Part shown: one piece after another, positions 11,846 to 24,299 of the stretch | Layout: the number at the start of each line of letters is the position of its first letter | Numbering within the stretch: position 1 is the stretch's first letter | NCBI RefSeq assembly: GCF_014633365.1 | Contig: NC_068345.1 | Span: forward strand, 13,276,058 to 13,340,057 | Reading direction: 5' to 3' | From: Diospyros lotus | Lineage: Eukaryota > Streptophyta > Magnoliopsida > Ericales > Ebenaceae | DNA length: 64,000 nucleotides | Made by a program: the position numbers and the translations under genes | Notes under the pieces: model-generated | Databases searched by the model: none | The model's input: the letters and a program-made list of their open reading frames with translations, nothing else | What the model was told of the DNA's origin: nothing

Positions 11846-12450
11846 GCTATTAATAGGTTTGTATGTTGAACTTGGGCGCTAGTGTGTGTTAGATGTGGGC
11901 CCCAAGGATCGTTTGTGTGTAGTTACTATATGGTTATGCATCTATAAATGAGGTAAGTATTGGACATGGTATGGTATGATGTTGCATTGACATGAATTGC
12001 ATGGGGTGTTATGGGAAGAGTCTTTTGCTAACCTAATTTCTTTTTTTCATGAGCTTGCTGAGTCTTGCGACTCACTTTTCTTTCCATCATTCCAGGTAAG
12101 AGAATCGCCTGAGATATCAGGTACACTCAGTGGGATTGCATCCAGATCATTGAGTCATGATAGCAGGTGCAGAGTTTTCTCGAACCTTGGTCCTAGGTGT
12201 AGTGTATTTGGTTAGAGTAATGTTTTCACGTCTTTGAAATGGATGGATGTATGTTATGTAAGCCCTGGTGGGCTCATGTTGTGGATGATTATGTAAAGAT
12301 GACTATGCAAGGTTATGTGATGTGAAAAATTGTGGTTTCTAGAGGGGTTGTGAGTGAGTTTTAATCTGTGTTATTACTCGAGGTCATTCTAATAATGACC
12401 TTCTCATTGATCCTTTATGTGCGCGGAGGCTCCAGGAGGTGGGCCGTTAC
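11740..12450 (+). repeat. 3' part of a gypsy LTR
   Basis: It carries the conserved hairpin (12059-12074) with ATCATTCCAGGTAAG downstream of it, and ends GTGGGCCGTTACA immediately before gag-like coding sequence. Both are typical of the 3' part of chromovirus-type LTRs in this window. The 5' boundary is unclear. Confidence 0.6.
12059..12074 (+). other. Conserved LTR hairpin
   Basis: TGAGTC-TTGC-GACTCA: perfect stem. Compared with the copy at 3214 the two inner pairs have changed on both sides. Confidence 0.75.
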
Positions 12451-15420
12451 ATCCATGGTGCCACAAGTAGAATATGAAGCTCTACAATCCCAACATAAGG
12501 AAGGAATACGGGCACTGCGAGAAGTCACTGATTTTTTGAAAAATATGCCCCCCTCCCAAATAGTTCTATCATCGAATCTCAGGAAGTTTATAACTTATCC
12601 AAGCCACCCCGTGGAAGGACAACAGGAGAGTTCAGAGACTACACCTGAATAACATAGGGCTCAGTCCCATTATACCACCTCCCGAAGAACTCGTACTCGA
12701 GATCCTTCTGTTTCCCAAATACATAGGGAAGAAAGGGAAAGAGCACTAGAGAGACACAAAGGTACTCAAAGAAATTCTCAAATAGGAAAATATCTAGAAA
12801 ATGTTGAAAGTACAACTACAGTTGAAGAACAACCTCATCCCAGAGGTATGGTATAGAAGATTGACAAAATATAGAAACCATCAATATTTGGTGCTTGTGA
12901 AACAAAAAACATGGAAAAGATGATCAGAGGGTCCTTGAGCAGAAAATGTTGTTGCCCATACTCGATGAGTGGTATAGAAAAAGAATCTTCTTCACGTTGG
13001 CTATCATGGATGTGCCTCTACCAAGGAAATTTAAGATGCCTCAGATTAGTGTGTACTCAGGCAAGGGTGCTCATCACGACCATGTTCAAAATTATGAATC
13101 CCTGATGCATGGATAGGGAGATAAAATCACGTGTCGATCTTTTCCTTTAACTCTAACAAAATACACTCGATTTAGTACAACTATCTACCAGAGCATTCCA
13201 TATCCACCTTTGAGTAGTTAAAATACGAGTTCACAAAAGCTTTCATCATAAATAGCCAACGAAAGAAAAATGCTACATACCTCCTCAGTATCAAACAAAG
13301 TAATAAAGAAGCATTACGCTAGTACATTGAGAGATTTTAAAATGCTACACTAGAGGTTTGAGATTTGGAAGTGGGAGTAGCTATGGCAGCCCTATTACAC
13401 GGAACACGGTCTACATCGTTACAAAAATCCTTAGTTAAAAAATCGCTAGCTTCTTTGGAAGATTTTTTATAAGAGCAAACAAATATATTCTAAAAATAGA
13501 GGTTATAAGGACTATGGGGACAAATGAAGAAAAGGACCAAAAATAGAATGGATGAGATTCCAAAGACCGTGTGAATTAAGGAAAAGATAGGGCTAAAAGA
13601 AATGATAGTGCCCCGAGGCTGTAGTATAAAAACTACACTCTGTTCTTCGATTCCTGTTCTCATATTTTGGCTGCCATTGAGAGGACTGATCTTTTAAAGT
13701 TTCCAAAGAAAACAGATCGACCAGTGGGAAGAGACAGGGAGGCTTATTGTCGATTTTATAGGGTAAATGGGCATAACACTAACCGATGTCGAGAATTGAT
13801 GAACCAAAGTGAGTCCCTAATTAGAAAAGGACAATTGTAAAGGTATGTTCGAGCAGAAGAAAAAGATTAGAGGGGACATGAAGATGAGACAGTAAGAAGG
13901 GACCAATGTGTAGATAAAAGGCAAGAGAATGACTGGGAAGGAGAGGAACGATGAAATCCCCCAGTAGATAACCAATCAACCAATCAGGTGATCTACGTGA
14001 TATCTGGGGGGGAGACTATGGTAAGCTATACCTCATCGTCAAAGAAGGCTTATTCGACAAGTATATCAAGTTAATTCAGTGATACCGGTACAGGCTAATG
14101 AGGAAGTCATTACCTTCACAACTGTGGACCAGGGAGAGATGTCATAATGCCACATGATGACCCCTTGGTCATTTCGACAATAATCTCTAAACATCCAATT
14201 GGAAGAATACTAGTAAACAGTGGAAGCTTTGTCAATTTGATATACCAAAATTGTTTTGAAAAGATGAATATTTCTAAGGAACACCCAAAAGTGGTATAGT
14301 ACCCCCTATTCATCTTTACTAGGGAATCTGTCCCCACAATTGGGGCAGTACAACTGTAATCAGCTTAGGAATGGAGCCTTTAAGCACCACTAGGTAGGCC
14401 AACTTCATGGTGGTCAATACACCCTTGTCAGGATACAATGTTATCTTAGGATGACCACTTCTCAATGAAATGAGCTGATGCAAACCCCATATACCAGTAT
14501 GGCACCCACAAATCAAATTGGAACAAAACTGCAAGAAAAATTAAAACATATTTATAAAAGATAGAAAGAAAGAACCTTGACCCAATGATTGAAGAAGAAT
14601 CATGAACCAAAGGTATAGATGCCACTCCCAAGGACGAGATGAGAAGGTGGGAGATAAGTCAGATTTGATAGCCACAAGAATTAACTTGATAAAATGTAAA
14701 AGTTCTTCAAAAGAACAAGAGAAAAGCTCTCAAATTTGCCTTCAAAATTCTCTGTCTTTTTTACACATTGATATAGTCTTTTTATAGGAAAATATAATCC
14801 TAAACTAAATCCTAAATCTAATAGGTTTTAGTTAGCCCACTCCAAATAGAAGTAGGAATAACAAAAGTAACCCAATCCAACTACAATTTGGACTAATAAA
14901 ACTATCCTAACCAAATCCAACTATAAGTTGGAATAATAAAACTAACCTAATCTTGTTGCACTTGGACTTGAATAATATTTATAATATTTTGACCCAACTA
15001 CTTTTGTGATTCCTCCAAGTTATCCAATCCAAATTGCTTCTGACTCTTGACCTAAGCCTCCTTGATTAGACTATTTAAAGAGTCTTTCCTCCTTTTAGCT
15101 TTAGCCCTTGTCATTGGTCCACCATGGATGTTCAATGGATCATTGGTATTGCCTTGTCATTCAATGGATCATTAGTGTTGCCTTGTCATCCTTTTTGAGT
15201 GTTGCCTCTGCCTTGATCTCCATCATGAGGGCAGTAATATCATTTAGATACATGTTAATGAAGTTCCCAATAACCCATGAAATAGGGCAAGTTCAAGGTA
15301 ATCAAAAGAAAGCATGGAGTTGTTATGTCACATCCATAAAGAGAAAAGATAAAGAATAAGCCCTCACCATTACCAAAATAGCTTGATGGTAAAGATGATT
15401 GAACCAAAATACGTGTATCT
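12451..15420 (+). pseudogene. Tat-like Ty3/gypsy gag-protease relic
   Basis: A heavily mutated gag and protease on the plus strand. It matches the Tat-like element at 30716-41400 piece by piece: a VQNYES-type gag motif near 13083, the nucleocapsid CRFYRVNGHNTNRC-type knuckle near 13750-13790, and a protease with LVNSGS where the other copy has LVDNGS (D changed to N, so the catalytic aspartate is lost). The segment SFRYMLMKFP after the 750-bp LTR is the continuation. Frequent stops and frameshifts make it non-functional. It should be followed by reverse transcriptase, but the sequence runs into a satellite instead. Gag forms the particle and protease cuts the polyprotein in this family. Confidence 0.8.
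14476..15225 (-). mobile_element. 750-bp solo LTR inserted in protease region
   Basis: Read on the minus strand it runs from TGATGGAGATC to GGTTTGCATCA. The flanks are TGAGC (14471-14475) and TGAGG (15226-15230), a 5-bp duplication with one mismatch. Removing it rejoins the protease-like segment in the same order as in the related element. A minus-strand TATA box (CTATAAAAAG, about 14779-14788) supports the orientation. It is too short for the gypsy LTRs here; copia type is likely. Confidence 0.75.
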
Positions 15421-15611
15421 TACAAACACCATAGGGAAGAGATCTCAATAAAACTATCTCAAATTATATCATTCTTATGACTTATGAGATTAGTTTTTTA
15501 ATATTAATTCTTAGTTTAAAAAAGAAATCCTCAAACTTGTTACAAGACGTATAAAAAAAAATTTCTCATTGATTTCATTTCTTTATGATCCAGGCCATCT
15601 GCAAAAAGAAA
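15421..15611. other. No feature seen
   Basis: AT-rich link between the gag/protease relic and the satellite array. Confidence 0.5.
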
Positions 15612-16690
15612 GGCGGTAACAAAAGACCGTTAAGATATTTAGGGGTCAGTAAATGTACAAGACTTGCCTCAAACACACACGAAAACTGCTAAGATGCCTA
15701 GGGGTCAATAGTGTCAGTAGATGAAAAGACTTTCCTCAAACACACGCGGAAACAAAAGACCATTAAGATGTTTGGGGGTTAGTACATGAACAAGACTCAC
15801 CTCAGATGCATGCAACAACCACTAAGATATCCGAGGGTCGATAACATTAGTAGACGAAAAAATTTGCTTCGAACACACGCAATGATAAAAGACTGTTAAG
15901 ATGTCTGGGGATTAGTAGTTGAAGAAGACCCACCATAGACACACATGGCAATTGCTAAGATGTCAAGAGACAATAGCATCAGTAAACGAAAAGACTCTCC
16001 TCAGACACATGTGGCGACAAAAGACTGTTAAGATGTCTGGGGGTCAATGATGAACAAGACTCATCTCAGACACACGTGGCAACGACTAAGATGTCCAGGG
16101 GTCAATAGCATCGGTAAGATGAAAAGACTCACCTCGAACATGCGCAATGACAAAAGACTGTTAAGATGTCTAGGGGTCAGTAGATGAACAAGACTCGGCT
16201 CAGACACATGCAATAACTGCTAAGATGTCTCGAGGTCAATAGCAACAGTAGACTAAAAGACTAACCTCAGACACACACAATGACAAAAGACTATTACGAT
16301 GTCTAGGGGTCAGTGTATGAACAAGACTCGCCTTAGACACATGCGGTAACCGCTAAGATGTCCAAGGGTTAATAACATCAGTAGATGAAAAGATTTTCCT
16401 TGGATACATGCAATGACAAAAGATAGTTAAGATGTTTAGGGGTTAATAGATGAATAAGACTCATCTCAGACACACACGGCAACCGCTAAGATGTTCGAGG
16501 GTCGGTAGGGTCAATAGACAAAAAGACTCACCTTGAAAACACTTGACGATAAAAGACCGTTAAGATGTTCGAGGTTAATAGATGAACAAGAATCGCCTCA
16601 AACACATGATAAAAACACACTACAAAGATGTTCGGGGGTCGATAGCATCAGTAGACAAAAAGACATTCCTCAGCCACACACAACCAAGAC
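15612..16690 (+). repeat. 133-bp tandem satellite, about 8 copies
   Basis: AAAAGAC(C/T)(G/A)TTAAGAT recurs near 15621, 15754, 15888, 16019, 16153, 16287, 16419 and 16551, giving a period of 131-134 bases. Each unit is itself a dimer of two halves of about 66 bases, both carrying AAGATGTC...GGGTCA(A/G)TAG and then CCTCAGACACA. Copies differ by many point changes, so the array is old. It follows the decayed Tat-like coding region, and tandem arrays are known between pol and the 3' LTR in Tat/Ogre-type elements. Confidence 0.9.
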
Positions 16691-17038
16691 ATGACAAACC
16701 CGCAAGGTGACAATCACTAGTTTGAACACAAAGGTTAGACTTGAGGAGCAATAAAATAGCCTTCCCCAATAGTTGTGCATAATTCTAGACATAACACAAT
16801 GACACTATGGAATGCCAACAAGTTCTCTAGCCAAACTAGTTCAATCGAAGAAGTGGGGAGCAACAGGGGTTAAAACCAAATAGGGCATACAGGTCAAATG
16901 GCAATAAAGCTTAAATGCACGCAATTCAGAAGCTGATAAAGCTAAAGATTTTTTACAAACAAGTAATAGCCAACTAAAACAAGTTAATGCGAACAAGAGA
17001 CATTGTCTAAGTGCATATCCACGTACAAGCGATCAATC
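16691..17038. other. No gene seen
   Basis: Low-complexity, A-rich sequence following the satellite, with no conserved motif. Confidence 0.5.
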
Positions 17039-17580
17039 TGTAACGACCCTGTTAGCAGGTTTATGCTGCCCTATTGACGTTCTCATGTGTGTTGTATTTT
17101 TCTATTTTAATTGGTTAAAGGATTTGGAGAAGTTATGTTGACGGTTGAAAAGTCAAAATCCAAGAGGCTAACTTTGGGGTTGAAAATTCAAAGTCAAGGG
17201 TAAGGGAGAAGGAAGTCAAAGTTGGAGAGGAATGAAGGTTTTAGGGCTGTCGGGTAGCTAGGTAAGTATATCTATATATGTGGTATATCTCCTATTGGTC
17301 ATGAAAAGTCAAGGGAGTTGGATAATATGTATACGTATGCAAGTATAGGTTACCCAAATGTCAAATATGGTGGCTGGTGATAGAGGGGATGAGACTATGG
17401 GAAAGAGAGATGGTAGTGGACATGATTTCACTTGGGAAGCATAAGGTGAAATCTGGAAGCTTAGCTTCCAAGGCTGCTGATTTCAGCTGTTTTATATATA
17501 TATTTATATATATTGGTTTCTTAGGAGTTCTTCCTCATTTAAGAGATAAAGAAAAGGAGAAGGAGATATAAATGCAAAAA
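17039..17580 (+). repeat. Partial gypsy LTR (5' part)
   Basis: It begins TGTAACGACCCTGTTAGCAGG, close to the start of the chromovirus LTRs here (TGTAACGACCC). It contains AT-rich promoter-like runs (17489-17514) and then loses similarity. No LTR end is seen. The stretch from about 17590 to 18090 is gene-free, and near 17821-17838 has GAGTCAAACTC, a possible hairpin of an LTR fragment in the other orientation. Confidence 0.5.
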
Positions 17581-18096
17581 TACACACATATGGTTCTTCG
17601 GGCCCACATAAGGTACACATCTAATGGCATCTGAGGTCCTATATACAAACTTGCAGCTACTATAGACTGGCTAGCATATCAAAACATGAGTTGAGGCTCT
17701 CATATCAGGACCGCCAACACCGTAATGATCACAACCCCCACAACACCATAATTGAAGCATGAGCTAAAGTTCTCAACACAATCTCAAGCTAATGCTCGTA
17801 TAATATCATCATAACATAGTGAGTCAAACTCGCGGGTACCTGTGGATAAATTCACCACATGCATCAGTAACCATGCAATGTAGCGCATAGAAGATGCATG
17901 GTGATGTAAGCATATATGTGATACAAGGCCACCATAAAACCAGACATCAAGTCATGCTTTGCTCACATAGAAAATCACACCCAATGCAATGCTAGTGCTT
18001 GATCACACCCTAGACAACCTAAGATGCTCGTGTCCAAGAACTCATAATTATATTTCCCCCAGTGAATGCAATCTCAAACCCTAACACCACAACAAA
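17581..18096. other. Gene-free stretch before the chromovirus
   Basis: No coding signal. Possibly LTR fragment in minus orientation (see preceding entry). Confidence 0.4.
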
Positions 18097-18741
18097 TGTA
18101 ATGACCCATCAGAAGGGCCTAGAATTATTGAGAATTATTTAGTTAATTTTTGGCTTAAGAGAATTTGCCAATTAAATATTTAATGTGGCAATTTATAATT
18201 TTTGATTGTGAGTATAGCATTTAAAGGAATTTAAATTATGTGAAAATTAAATGCAAGGGTATAAAGGTAATTCTAGAGTTTTAAATAATAATTTCATATT
18301 ATTAGGAATTATTTAATTAGAGATATTATGTAATTGGGAGAATCCATACATGAGAAGGTTTAGGTTTGAAGTCTCCAACTTAATTAAGAATAAGGACTCC
18401 CAATTATAAAAAGAGAAGAAGGTGGGCTTCTAAGGCTATTTCTTTCTCTATATAAAGGCACATAAGCCATAGTTTTCTTCACGCTGCGTGAGAAGTAGAG
18501 AGCCAAGAAGTCTGTGAGTTGCAGAAGTTGCTTTACATAGGAGATTTCTGGTTGAGATCGTGTGAGTCGATCAAGATTTATCGAGTCAAGTATCTTCCCT
18601 GTAATCCCTTCCATTACAGGTTCATATTAGTTTCGTTTTCAGATTATTCCAGTTCTTCATTATAGTTTTCAAATTTATATCAGTAAGCAGAGACGATATA
18701 TATATATATGTGTGTATAGCAATGAAGTTATGAGCAAGTTA

Positions 18742-18872
18742 TACTACTCCTTCTTCATTTTGGATTGCAAGTTCTATCACTCATTCTCCATTTTGGATTG
18801 TGAGTTCTATTACTCCTTCTCCCATTTGGAGTGCAAGTCCTATTATTTCTTCTTTCTTTTGAGTTACAAGTT
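18742..18872 (+). repeat. 33-bp LTR minisatellite, about 4 diverged copies
   Basis: Copies of CATTTTGGATTGCAAGTTCT with a spacer. It is the reverse complement of the 33-bp arrays at 45370 and 54556, as expected for the opposite orientation of the element. Confidence 0.85.
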
Positions 18873-19015
18873 CTTTCCTCCTTTAATTTATTTTAGAGGC
18901 AAGTTCTCATATATACATGATCTTTATAGCGATTCAATCAAATATTATCTTTGAATCATCCTTAAAGTTGTTTCATATCTGTTAGCATTCATGTTCGTCA
19001 AATTTAATTGTCGAT

Positions 19016-19390
19016 ATCTGAATGGGTCTTCCCATATCCAAATGAGTTCCAAGTTTTGTGCATGTGATATCTGGATGGTTCTTCGTACATCCGGATAGCT
19101 CATATCCAGATGCCTTTCCTTTCTATCTAGATAGGCTTGGTATATCCAGATGCCTTGTTTTATATTCGGATGTCCCTCTTAAGTTTTAGAATTTCATATC
19201 CAAATGCCTTAGTAAGATATCCGGATGACCTGAATCATATTTGGATGTCCTAGTTTATATCTGAATATATCCTAGCATATCCAAATAGCTTCTTATTTGA
19301 GCGCTAGTGTATCCGGATGAGCCTTCTTCACATCCGGATGTCTTTCATCATATCCGGATATCCTTCCTTATATCCAGATGGCTTTTCTAG
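19016..19390 (+). repeat. Array of ATCCGGAT-type palindromes
   Basis: About 20 copies of a 10-base motif around TATCCGGATA, five of them with intact ATCCGGAT, at irregular 15-30 base spacing. See findings. Confidence 0.85.
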
Positions 19391-20028
19391 AAATCCAATT
19401 GAAGCTTAAATCAAGTTTTAATTAAATTAAAGTATTCAATACTCCTAAATATTGAATTCTCATGCCAAATATGATAAGTCTAATATGCCGATACCACAAA
19501 TCATAGAACCTTTGTATTCCGATATAAGTGATAAAGATCATAGACATAATTAGTATTTATTATGACATGTTCAGCATTATTACGTGACATTATGTGCATA
19601 CATTCTGATATGAGCATGGAGCATGACTTTATATGGAGCACTTCATATCGTGTGCTAGCATGTATGTGAGCATTGCATTGCATTATGCGCTCCAGGCGGC
19701 TTGGTCTGCAGGGATCCCATAGTATCAGTTTCAGCTCAATTATGAGTTGCTCGCCTGGTGACGACCAGGGGGCTAGGGGCTTATTGCCCACAGTACGTGC
19801 TTATAGTTTCTATGTATGCATGATTCAGATTAGTTAGGTATGTATTATAGATTGTGTGGGCCTATGAGCCGAAGTTGCATACTTGCATTTAGTTTACAGT
19901 TTATGTGCATTACATTTTTGTGAATCCAAACAGATAGTGATTATACTCAGTACAAGTTCATTAAGTAATTTATCAGTATTGATATTCTTTGATTCAGCTT
20001 CAGTTATTGTTTTTAGCTTATTACTTGC

Positions 20029-20044
20029 TGAGCTTTGTAGCTCA
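20029..20044 (+). other. Conserved LTR hairpin
   Basis: TGAGCT-TTGT-AGCTCA: perfect stem, shortly before the LTR end. Confidence 0.75.
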
Positions 20045-20399
20045 CCTTATACTCTTCACCATTCCAAATCCTAGCGAGGGAGTATCAAATGTGGGGCCTA
20101 GCAGCAGTGGTTAGTAGTGTGTGTATGTGGAGCTTCTCAAGATCAAAGATGTCTGGGAGTGTTATTAGTTTTGTAGTGTCTTATCAATTTAGGATTATTT
20201 TATATTTCAGTTGAGGGATTGTCCCTTAGACATAGTTTATGGTTTTCAGTTTATTTTGACTCAGAGTTCTAATTTCAGTTGATTGAGATGTTCAGTTATG
20301 GTATCAGATTTTAGTTTATCAATGAGTTTTATTTATTTTATCTATTTTTCCCATAGCACCTTTTCTCGGGCAGTTCTAGGAGAGGGGGTGTTACAGTAT

Positions 20400-20411
20400 T
20401 GGTATCAGAGC
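20400..20411 (+). promoter_or_regulatory. Primer binding site (tRNA-iMet type)
   Basis: TGGTATCAGAGC, four bases after the LTR end. Confidence 0.9.
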
Positions 20412-20969
20412 GATGTTTTTTAGGAGTCTCCAGTACACACAAAAGATGTTGGGTAGAGTTAGGACTTGTGTCTGTTAGTTAGATAAGTTGGCCTAATTAT
20501 CAGTATTCTAACCCTAAGTGGAAGAGGAGTAATAGAGGTGGACGATCTCGTACTCATAATTAGGTTGTTTCTATTCTTGACGAAGTTCCAGTATCCACGC
20601 CAGGCTTACCAGGGGAGTTTAGTAGTGATCTACGACAAGGGATGGCCGAGATGCAAGGTATGTTTGTAGGATTGGTGAGAGTTGTAAATACCCTAGTTAT
20701 TAATTTGGTAAGGCAACCACAAGGAACAAAAGAAGCAGGGAGGCAGTAGAGGTGATCTGCCAGTCGCTTCAACTGTTCCAGTTGTGGAGGTAGATACAAG
20801 GAGTCATTTATTAAAGGATTTTTATGACCTTCCTACCACTAACCTTCCATGGAGGCACAAATGCAGCAGTGATAGAGAATTGAATGATATTGATAGAGAA
20901 GCATCTTCGTTATATTGGCTGTACAGATGATCGACGAGTGTGACTTAGCGCATTCTTGTTCAGAGGCAA

Positions 20970-23718
20970 TGTAATACCCGGTATTACATGGTGTTGAAAA
21001 TAAAAAAATTTTGATTATTTTGTCAAGACCTCGGGTGGTCTGGGAAGCCCAAGAGTCGGTTTCGATAAATTAATCAATAAAATTATCGAATTGGCGGCAG
21101 GGAGTGCCTCGGGACTTGGATGTCCAGGGAAGAGGGCTAGAGACTGGTGAGCGTCTCGAGATGAGGATTATGACGCTGGAAGCAGTCCAATCAAGAATAA
21201 TTTTTGGATTTAATTCTGTATAAGCCTGAATGAGTGCAAATACTGAATAGTCGCAAGGGACTTCTGGGAAGTAGAGGGAACCCTAGGGGTGGTCTGGTTT
21301 TATGAATAAGGCAACCCTGAAGTGTTTTCGGGTTGAGTAAAGGTCCCACGCAGGCGCAGGGACGAAATCGGCTTTATCAAGTAAAGTCGATTATTAATTT
21401 TTGAAGAAATTAAGTTTTGGTGTGGTTTAAGGACAATTAATTAAGGCTTGGAGGGTCAAGTGCAATTAATAAATCCTTTAAGTGGGATTAAGGAAATTGG
21501 GAAGTGAAATTATTGAGAAATTGGGGGGGGGGGCATTAAGTGTGTGATTAAGATATATATGGATATATATATATATAGGCGTGAATATATATATAGGAGA
21601 GCCGCGAGCTCTGCCATCAAAAATTCAAATTTTGAATTTAAAGATCAGAGAGGGAGATTGAGAAATCGTGAGGGAGAGTTGAGAGAGAGAGAGAGAGAGA
21701 GATCACAAGAACGTGAGAGTGAGCTTGCGAGGGAGTGAGAGAGAGAGGAAAAGATCGGCCATGGCAAAAGCCGCCATGGCCGACGATTGAGCAATGACCG
21801 TGGCCGAGGCAGAGGCAGCCATGGCGTGCCCGACAGCGGGTAGTGCTGCGAGCAGGAAGTTGATGGCTGGCCAGTGGCCAAAGGCGGCTGGAACCAGCGA
21901 CCCAGCAGTGAGAGGTAGCGATGTTGGTCGCTGCTGTTGCAGCGGCAGCGATGGCAAAGGTCGGTGGCTGGAGGGTCGCGGGAGGCTAGCGGCGACGGCT
22001 CTCATGGAAGCGTTCGGCGTTCAGGCTGGCTGAGGGAGCAGCTGTCGTGGCTAGAAGCAACAAGGTGGACGTCCATGGCAGTCGACATTTGCAGCAAAAT
22101 AGAGGCAGCATTGGAGGGCTGTGCGCGCGGGCTACGGCAGCTGACGCCGGAGGCGGTGGTGGCGGGCGGTCGTGCGGCAGCCAAGAGAGGCCGGCGGAGG
22201 CGAGCGGACGGCAGCAGCATGCGCGGCCAGCAGCCAAGCGCAGTGAAGAAGATGATGAATAGTGCACGCGCGGGAGAAGCCAGAGGTGAAGAAGAAAGGA
22301 GAAAAGAAAATAAAAGAAAAGAAATAATGAAAAATGAGAAAAGTAATGGGAAAATAGCTAGAAAATCCCAAAAAAATGGGAGAAAAGTCTGGAAAGTATT
22401 TTGGGACTCGATGAGCGTGCCAGAAGCTCGAAAATGGAGTTTTGAGCACAAGGTGGCCTCCCATGAGGCATTGTCGGGTTGGGCATTTTTCGAAATTATC
22501 CTCCAGATTGGTTAAGGTAATTAATTAAATTTCTTTTCGAGTTAATTTCCCCTTATTTGAGATATTGAATTGCGTAGTATTGATTGAATTGAACCATCGG
22601 GTGGGGTTGTTTGGAAATTATTAAACGCCTGATGTATGCCATGGTTGGTTGTTTGGAGATAATGTTGGTGGTGATTTTGCGATGTGTGACGAAATTGAGG
22701 GCATTGGGTTAATGCCGGATGTTAATGCGTTGGGTTTTTGTGTGTTTGCCTCTAGGTTCGACCGGGAAGGCGATAATCCTAGAAGTGCTCGGAGTTCGGG
22801 CTGGCGTTCTCTCCGAGGCAGAGATGAGGCTTCGAGCCAGGTAAGGGATAGCCCCATATGGAGGTGGCTTTGCAAGTTGGTAAATATGTTTGATAATATT
22901 TTTATGTTGCATTGGCATGTAGTGGTTATATCTTGTGTGATGCAAGACCTAGTGGACTAATGGCCATATGGAGGACTAGTGTGGTAGGGGCTGATAGGTT
23001 GATGCCTCAAACCTTAGTGGGTTGTGAGGATGTGTGAGCCTAGCCTCATTTGCATGCATTTGGCATACATAAACATGATTATATTCATATTTACATGCAT
23101 TGCACCCTTACTGAGTCTTTGTGACTCATAAGGTTTTACCTCATGTGTAGATGATGCAAGTCCAAATGCAAGCAGGGATGGTGCTGGGAGGCTGTTGTGG
23201 CAATTAGCTTATTGCCAGAGATGTGTTGTTATGTAATCTCCGTATTCTTTTATATGTATTCATGGGTTTGAATGTAAACGATATTGAGCACTAGATGTAT
23301 TTAATTGTTGAAATCATCGTAGTGTGATAAGTGATTGTGAGATTGTTCGTGGTATATGGCTTAGTTGGAGAAGCCGAGTTTCGGATCGAGTAAAGATCAG
23401 CAAGGTATGTTCTCATAAATCCCCAATACTCAGCGACGTGTTTGTATGCTAGCTTTGTGCCTGGGTCACCTCTGGCTTGTTATGGGGCGAGCTGAAGGGA
23501 GGTGAAGCTCACTCGGGTTTTGGGTCTTGGTCCGCTGGATTTTTCTTATTTGAGTTAGGACCGATTCCTGAGTGGAGCGAAGGGAAGGACGAAACCTGGT
23601 TCCCACCTAGGGCGTTTCCTATTGAAACATAGTCCAACCCTTCAGTTGTGGTTTGTCGGGTGAGTAATCCGGTCGATTATTTATCGGTGGCGCCCGTAAG
23701 TGGGAGCGGGTCGTTACA
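20970..23718 (+). mobile_element. 2.75-kb solo LTR nested in gag
   Basis: It begins TGTAATACCCGGTATTACA, ends GGGTCGTTACA, and is flanked by the perfect duplication GGCAA (20965-20969 and 23719-23723). Removal rejoins gag in frame. Inside are TATA-like runs (21551-21596), a GA microsatellite (21678-21702), a GC-rich leader (about 21760-22250), a hairpin (23112-23128) and AT-rich ends. It is the same family as the partial LTR at 62341 and related to 1486-4493. A 192-codon open frame at 21937-22515 falls in the GC-rich leader and has no domain. Confidence 0.95.
23112..23128 (+). other. Conserved LTR hairpin
   Basis: TGAGTC-TTTGT-GACTCA, perfect 6-bp stem. Confidence 0.75.
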
Positions 23719-24299
23719 GGCAATGCTAAGAGATGGTGGGAGACTGTCGGCCAAAGGTTTGGTAATCGAGAGCCCACATGGGTCGAGTTCCAACAAGTGT
23801 TCAATGACGCTTTTTGCCCAACATGGGTCAAGGAGAAAAAGGTCTACGAGTTTATCGAGTGATGCAAGGTACCAAGATAGTGGCCTAATATGAGGCAGAG
23901 TTTACAACCTTATCTCGTTATGCCCCGGAGTTGGTGTCCACTGAAGCAAAGAAGGCCGCTAAGTTTCACAGAGGATTGCGTTCCAATATTCGCCATTTTT
24001 TTGGAGGAGCTCAGAGTGTGCATTATACCATAATAGTCTAGCAAGCATATGCTATCGAGAGAGATCGTAACGAGTAGAGGATGGCACAAGTGGCCAAGAA
24101 GGGAGTAGGTACGTCTCCAGGCTCATCTAGCAATAAGAAGAGAAAGTGGACGGCTAGACTAGGAAATAGTGCAGCGAGTAATCCACAATGTAATTAGTGT
24201 GGGAGAAAGCACAAAGGACAGTGCGTAGTCGGGCAAAATATATGTTACCAGTATGGCCAAGAAGGGTATAAGAAGAGAGATTATCTGAGGTGCCAATGG

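Larger units (their letters stand above)
18097..20395 (+). repeat. 5' LTR of plus-strand chromovirus
   Basis: It starts TGTAATGACCC and ends GAGAGGGGGTGTTACA, and a primer site follows. The layout is TATA box at 18449-18456 (TATATAAAG in CTCTATATAAAGG), 33-bp repeats, array of ATCCGGAT-type palindromes (19016-19390), hairpin at 20029, then the end. Because the TATA box lies only about 350 bases in, repeats and palindromes fall in the transcribed R/U5 part. It is the same family as the LTRs of the minus-strand element at 44545-55599. Confidence 0.93.
20412..24290 (+). pseudogene. Chromovirus gag relic, split by a solo LTR
   Basis: The N-terminal part (about 20560-20969) reads LRQGMAEMQGMFVGLVRVVN-like sequence that matches the gag start of the minus-strand copy (near 52900). 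After the inserted LTR it continues (23719 on) with WWETVGQRF, W(V)EFQQVFNDAFCP and F(I)E, typical Retrotrans_gag words, then a basic region and a CCHC zinc knuckle of the form CYQYGQEGYKKRDY near 24243-24285. Gag packages the element RNA. Several in-frame stops and shifts show it is dead. The coding sequence jumps from the knuckle almost directly to the start of reverse transcriptase, so most of the aspartic protease is missing. Confidence 0.88.

Noticed and set aside
21937..22515. 192-codon open frame in the solo LTR
   Set aside because: It lies in the GC-rich LTR leader, has no recognisable domain, and the sister LTR at 62341 has no matching long frame.
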